DNA from: Pseudomonas fildesensis
GTDB taxonomy: Bacteria > Pseudomonadota > Gammaproteobacteria > Pseudomonadales > Pseudomonadaceae
Assembly (NCBI RefSeq): GCF_001050345.1
Contig: NZ_LFMW01000010.1
Location: forward strand, 62,001-126,000
Direction: 5' to 3'
Length of the DNA: 64,000 bases
In this document: positions 60,646-64,000 of the stretch, one piece after another
How positions within the stretch are numbered: position 1 is the first letter of the stretch
Layout: each line of letters opens with the position of its first letter
The notes under the pieces: model-generated
What the model was told of the DNA's origin: nothing
The model's input: the letters and a program-made list of their open reading frames with translations, nothing else
The model's database searches: none
Position numbers and translations under genes: made by a program

Positions 60646-61869
60646 TCAGTGAATCAGTGCGGCGATCTGGTCAGCCTTGCCTTGGCTCACGCTGACCCAG
60701 GTGAGTAAACCCACCACAGCAGCGCACAGGATCAGTAATCCACACCATGCCGTGGCACCATGGCTACTCACCAGGCCGGTCAAGGGCGTTGCGCACGCCG
60801 AGATGCCGAGTTGAAAGGCCCCCAGCAAGGCCGCTGTTGAACCCAGTGCGATAGTTTGCGAAGACATCACCAGCGTCATCAGCGTGGTTTCGGCAATCCC
60901 CACCCCAAGCAACGCGATCGCCACTCCGGCCACCAGCCAGTACAAACCCAGCCCGGCGGCCGCGGCACCGCAGGCAATGAGAGCACCCGCCACAATGCAG
61001 CAGGCACCGGCCACTGCCATGCGCGCCAAGCCGTATTTGCCAACCAGCTTCGCCGCCAGCGAGGCACCGACAAGGATCGCGATACCGGTTGCGCCGAACA
61101 GGGTACCAAACTGGGCTGCGGGTAACCCGTAGTCATTCTGGTAGATGAAGGTGGCGCCGCCGATGTAGGCAAAAAGAAAAAAGAACACAGATGACAACGC
61201 TAATGCCGGCTTAAGAAAACGCATATCTTGGGCTATGCGCGCATACGTCTGGATCGCCAGTTTGAAGTTCAACGGTTCCCGCTTATTCGCAGGTAACGTT
61301 TCACGCAATACCACGATGGAGTTCACCGCAACCAAAGCGCCTAGGACAGCCAATACCACCATCACGGCGCGCCATCCGAAATGCACATCAATGTAACCAC
61401 CCAGCGCAGGCGCGATAATGGGAGCGACACCCTCGATGGTCATCAGCAAGCCAAACAGCTTGGCCGCCTGCACTCCCTGGGTGACATCCCGCACCATGCT
61501 CATGATGACCACCAGCGTTAATGCACTACCCAGCCCTTGAAAAAATCGAGCAACCAACATCCAATCCAACGTCGGTGCTGCGCCAGCCACCAATGCGCTC
61601 AGGCTGAACAGTAAAAGCCCGGCAATCAAGGGACGTCGACGCCCCCACGCGTCGACGATAGGACCGAACAGCAATTGACCGAGCCCCATAGCCAGCAAGA
61701 AGACCGTGAGCGTCAACTGAATGCTGGCCACACTGGTCGAATAATCAACCGCCATCTCCGGCAGGCTGGGCAGATACATGTCGACGGCCGATGGGCCAAG
61801 TGCGCCAATGGCCCCTAAAGCCATGGCGAATTTCAATGAGGGACTGCTTGAATTGATCCGGTTCATCAT
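60646..61869 (-). CDS. Bcr/CflA-family MFS multidrug efflux transporter
   Basis: 407 residues, 12 helices. D-M-Y-L-P-S-L-P near residue 30-37 is the Bcr/CflA signature, D-A-W-G-R-R-R-P near 72-79 is MFS motif A, and A-P-A-L-G-G-Y near 153-159 is antiporter motif C. It exports toxic compounds in exchange for protons. The TetR gene downstream and the nearby amine catabolic genes suggest removal of an aromatic amine or acid when levels are too high. Confidence 0.87.
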   Translation of the reverse strand: MMNRINSSSPSLKFAMALGAIGALGPSAVDMYLPSLPEMAVDYSTSVASIQLTLTVFLLAMGLGQLLFGPIVDAWGRRRPLIAGLLLFSLSALVAGAAPTLDWMLVARFFQGLGSALTLVVIMSMVRDVTQGVQAAKLFGLLMTIEGVAPIIAPALGGYIDVHFGWRAVMVVLAVLGALVAVNSIVVLRETLPANKREPLNFKLAIQTYARIAQDMRFLKPALALSSVFFFLFAYIGGATFIYQNDYGLPAAQFGTLFGATGIAILVGASLAAKLVGKYGLARMAVAGACCIVAGALIACGAAAAGLGLYWLVAGVAIALLGVGIAETTLMTLVMSSQTIALGSTAALLGAFQLGISACATPLTGLVSSHGATAWCGLLILCAAVVGLLTWVSVSQGKADQIAALIH

Positions 61870-61886
61870 AAACTCACGAATTGCTT

Positions 61887-61902
61887 CCTACCGGAAGGTA
61901 GG
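61887..61902. promoter_or_regulatory. Palindrome before the efflux gene (TetR operator candidate)
   Basis: CCTACC-GGAA-GGTAGG lies 18 bases before the ATG of the efflux gene. Six-base perfect arms of this kind are typical for TetR-family operators. Binding is inferred. Confidence 0.55.
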
Positions 61903-61962
61903 GTGCGGCCGCGAGATTATCCAATATCCGTGCAAGGGGTCAAGTCGTTAATGAATTGGCCG

Positions 61963-62928
61963 TCAGGCAGCGCCGGCTAAAGCGCCTACCAAGGCTTGCG
62001 CGCGGAAGTCTTTGGGGGACTGCTCAAAGTGTTTTTTGAACGAACGACTGAAATGCGCGGAGTCGGTAAACCCCCACTTGTACGCGATTGAGGTAATCGA
62101 CTCAGATCGTAGAAAGGGATTTACCAAGTCTGTCGCGCTGCGCTCAAGCCTTGCACGCTGGATATAGCGGCAGACACTATCGCCCTCTTCCTCAAAGAGG
62201 CGGTAAAGATGCCTGACAGAGATTTTCAACCGGCCAGCCAGACAAGCCGGCGTCAGATTGGTCTGAGCCAGGGAATCGTCGATCACCTTATGAACGTAGC
62301 TGCGCAGATTCACACCACCGAGCACGGCAGCATCGTTAACCTTCTCTTCGGCCTGTTCGAACCCGGGAGCCAGCAGCAAGATAAAAGCACTCTGCAAGGC
62401 TTCACCTTCGGCCGCGGCGCTGTCAGTACCATCGCCCCCCTTACAGGCTTGGTCCATCAGCAAATGCAGCATCCGGCCACATGCTTTGGTCGATGAGATC
62501 TTGCCAAAGATCGGCGCGACGCCTTTAAGCTGTTGCTGCACTTCCGAGCGCGACAATGACAGGGACGCGTGTTCGATCAGGCCGTGCGGGGCGATCGAGC
62601 AAGGGCCAACCGAATCCATCAGCATCAGGTCGCCAGGCGCCAACTGAATTGTCACGCCTCCCTGGGTGATGTGTGAGTAGCCGGTCCGCTGACTGACTAG
62701 GAAACAATGTTCGTCGTTTTCGTAATCAGCACGGTCACCGTAACGCACAATGTTGCCAGCGTTAGTGCGCATATTAGCCAATGACAGTCCACCATGGGAC
62801 CAGGTGGAAATCTCGCCAATAAAAAGCGAACGATTGAACGCCAATTGGGTTTCGAAGCGACCACACAATGACTGCATGGTTGCGGTCCACTGATCCAACT
62901 CGTCCCAGGCAGCCTGATGATTGCTCAT
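61963..62928 (-). CDS. feaR: AraC-family regulator, FeaR-like
   Basis: 321 residues. The N-terminal half is an AraC_binding_2-type sensor with L-A-P-G-D-L-M-L-M-D near residue 95-104, as in FeaR, the activator of aromatic amine degradation in E. coli. The DNA-binding part has L-A-G-R-L-K-I-S-V-R-H-L-Y-R-L-F near 234 and I-T-S-I-A-Y-K-W-G-F-T-D-S-A-H-F-S-R-S-F near 282. A GTTAACATATTACC motif lies upstream at 62969. It is expected to respond to tyramine, phenylethylamine or the corresponding aldehyde. Confidence 0.8.
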   Translation of the reverse strand: MSNHQAAWDELDQWTATMQSLCGRFETQLAFNRSLFIGEISTWSHGGLSLANMRTNAGNIVRYGDRADYENDEHCFLVSQRTGYSHITQGGVTIQLAPGDLMLMDSVGPCSIAPHGLIEHASLSLSRSEVQQQLKGVAPIFGKISSTKACGRMLHLLMDQACKGGDGTDSAAAEGEALQSAFILLLAPGFEQAEEKVNDAAVLGGVNLRSYVHKVIDDSLAQTNLTPACLAGRLKISVRHLYRLFEEEGDSVCRYIQRARLERSATDLVNPFLRSESITSIAYKWGFTDSAHFSRSFKKHFEQSPKDFRAQALVGALAGAA

Positions 62929-62968
62929 GAATACCTCCGCACGCGATGCTTATTTTTGTGCACAAATA

Positions 62969-62982
62969 GTTAACATATTACC
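62969..62982 (+). promoter_or_regulatory. HpaR-type operator candidate before the feaR-like gene
   Basis: GTTAACATATTACC shares its first 12 bases with the sites at 46942 and 44421. It lies 41-54 bases before the feaR-like start codon, linking this regulator to the hpa circuit. Confidence 0.55.
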
Positions 62983-63043
62983 AATAAGCGCACAACTGTA
63001 GATCCATACGGAAAGTGCTAGCAAAAGCCATGCCATTCAATGA

Positions 63044-63628
63044 TTAAAGGGTCTTAAGCACCTCGTTCAGTGCCGATATCGCCTGCTGCATCAGGCGAGT
63101 TTGTTCAAAGCTAAACGAAATATATCGACGGAAAGCAGGCATTCGATTAACCACCTCACTGCCCCCCATGTGCTCCAACGCCACAGTCCAACCGCCTTGC
63201 GAATATTCGAGGGTGATTTTTTTGAAATCCAGCGGCATGAGTGCCGCTCGCAATGTCTGATTGGTGCTCATTTCACGCGTCAGCAAGTCGCTAAAGGCTG
63301 TCGGCCCTTTTCGGCGGCGACAGACCAGGCCTTTACGCGTAATAGCCCCCGTGTGGTGCACTTGGTAACACCCTTCGCTCCATTGTGAGGTGGGCGTGTG
63401 GAAGCGAAACTCGGTGAGTACCACATGCATCAGCAACTGCGCTTCGGCGCGCTCATGCACCTCAATGACGGGCCCCTGCGCACTGAACTTGAAATGCGCA
63501 CGGACAGGGGCTGAAAACTGAAACGAGGGCTGGCCCAGGTTACGACGCACATGCTCAAGGGTCGCACCAGGACGATACCCGGCCGGTGCGCGTTGAGAGC
63601 TGAACAATTCAGACAGTTTTGAAAGCAT
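63044..63628 (-). CDS. DUF3156 family protein
   Basis: 194 residues from the ATG at 63628, nine bases after AGAGG; an ATG two codons earlier is possible. R-P-G-A-T-L-E-H-V near residue 20 and E-V-H-E-R-A-E-A-Q-L-L near 55-65 fit DUF3156, a family of unknown function often encoded next to amino acid permeases. The N-terminal region overlaps the permease gene by about 20 bases, so translation is coupled. No enzyme motif is visible; a cytoplasmic accessory protein is likely. Confidence 0.75.
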   Translation of the reverse strand: MLSKLSELFSSQRAPAGYRPGATLEHVRRNLGQPSFQFSAPVRAHFKFSAQGPVIEVHERAEAQLLMHVVLTEFRFHTPTSQWSEGCYQVHHTGAITRKGLVCRRRKGPTAFSDLLTREMSTNQTLRAALMPLDFKKITLEYSQGGWTVALEHMGGSEVVNRMPAFRRYISFSFEQTRLMQQAISALNEVLKTL

Positions 63629-64000
63629 GATCATGTGCCTCTGGCGGCTGAATACCTGGCTCCATGGCAAACTCCTTGGCCAGCACATCCTCAACCCGCG
63701 CAGGCTTAAAGGGATTGACCCTCTGCATCACCAGCGTCCAGAACAACGCATACACGGCGGTACCGCCCAACATGACTCCAAAAGGAATGTAGATATCCGC
63801 CGGGTTCATACCGGGTGGGGTGATAAACCACATACCCAACAGAATCCCCACGCTGGAAATGATCTGCGGTAACGGAAAAAACGGCGAGCGATAGGCCCGC
63901 GGCAGATCCGGGCGACGGATGCGCAGAATAACCACCGACAGCGTGACCAGCAGGTAAGCAGTACTCCAGGCACACACGGCAGCCAGCACCAAGTGCAGAA
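63609..64000 (-). CDS. APC-family amino acid/amine permease, C-terminal part (5' end outside window)
   Basis: About 130 residues are visible; the frame is open to the window edge. Hydrophobic helices (YLLVTLSVVILRI; ISSVGILLGMWFI; YIPFGVMLGGTAVYALFWTL) and the loop R-R-P-D-L-P-R-A-Y-R-S-P-F-F-P-L-P match the last helices of APC-superfamily permeases. The tail is acidic and hydrophilic (A-K-E-F-A-M-E-P-G). Its stop overlaps the DUF3156 start. Beside FeaR it probably imports tyramine or a related amine. Confidence 0.82.
   Translation of the reverse strand, partial: LHLVLAAVCAWSTAYLLVTLSVVILRIRRPDLPRAYRSPFFPLPQIISSVGILLGMWFITPPGMNPADIYIPFGVMLGGTAVYALFWTLVMQRVNPFKPARVEDVLAKEFAMEPGIQPPEAHDHAFKTV

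Overview
The window is chromosomal DNA from a member of the Pseudomonas fluorescens group. This is inferred from three things: the many palindromic repeats built on GTGGGAGGGGGCTTGCTCCC, which are typical of the REPIN elements of that group; the GC-rich codon use; and recognisable Pseudomonas gene sets (pobA/pobR, an OprD porin, a split hpaG1/hpaG2 homoprotocatechuate operon, an AruI-like decarboxylase). I see no rRNA, tRNA, CRISPR array, transposase or prophage.

Positions 1-18000 are mostly conserved housekeeping or general genes: the end of a LysR regulator, a DUF2937 protein, a class II glutamine amidotransferase, oligopeptidase B, a cyclic-nucleotide-binding protein, a spermidine-synthase-like methyltransferase, an exported ParB-like protein, YajD, a SPOUT RNA methyltransferase, an M61-like protein that has lost its zinc motif, YcgN, a nitroreductase, a 2-hydroxyacid dehydrogenase, YcgL, RNase D, a methyltransferase, a gamma-glutamylpolyamine-synthetase-like protein, a PheC-like periplasmic protein and a double-Cache protein.

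Positions 18000-42000 are accessory metabolism, mostly small modules each paired with its own regulator. They include a DHA2 efflux pump, pobA/pobR (4-hydroxybenzoate), a LysR/MBL-fold/NAD(P)-reductase trio, a LysR/AruI-like decarboxylase pair followed by a truncated aldehyde dehydrogenase, a CynX-type transporter, and an isolated CHMI-family isomerase between two LysR genes. A probable catabolic cluster follows: two MFS transporters, an SMP-30 lactonase, a beta-keto acid cleavage enzyme, an SDR and a GntR regulator. The section ends with an MHS transporter translationally overlapped with an orphan periplasmic binding protein.

Positions 42000-64000 form an aromatic amine/acid island. It holds an AT-richer membrane protein, a decayed tyramine-oxidase-subunit-B-like gene, HpaR copy 1, an OprD porin, HpaA, the complete homoprotocatechuate meta-cleavage operon hpaG1-G2-E-D-F-X-H-I, and a semialdehyde dehydrogenase. 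HpaR copy 2, an extra tyrosyl-tRNA synthetase, a FAD amine-oxidase-like/cupin pair, a Bcr/CflA pump with a TetR regulator, a FeaR-like activator, a DUF3156 protein and an amino acid/amine permease complete it. The operon converts 3,4-dihydroxyphenylacetate to pyruvate and succinate. The hydroxylase genes hpaBC are not in the window. A shared GTTAA-N4-TTAAC-like motif lies before oprD/hpaR1, hpaG1, hpaR2 and the feaR-like gene, which suggests that one HpaR-type circuit links the whole island.
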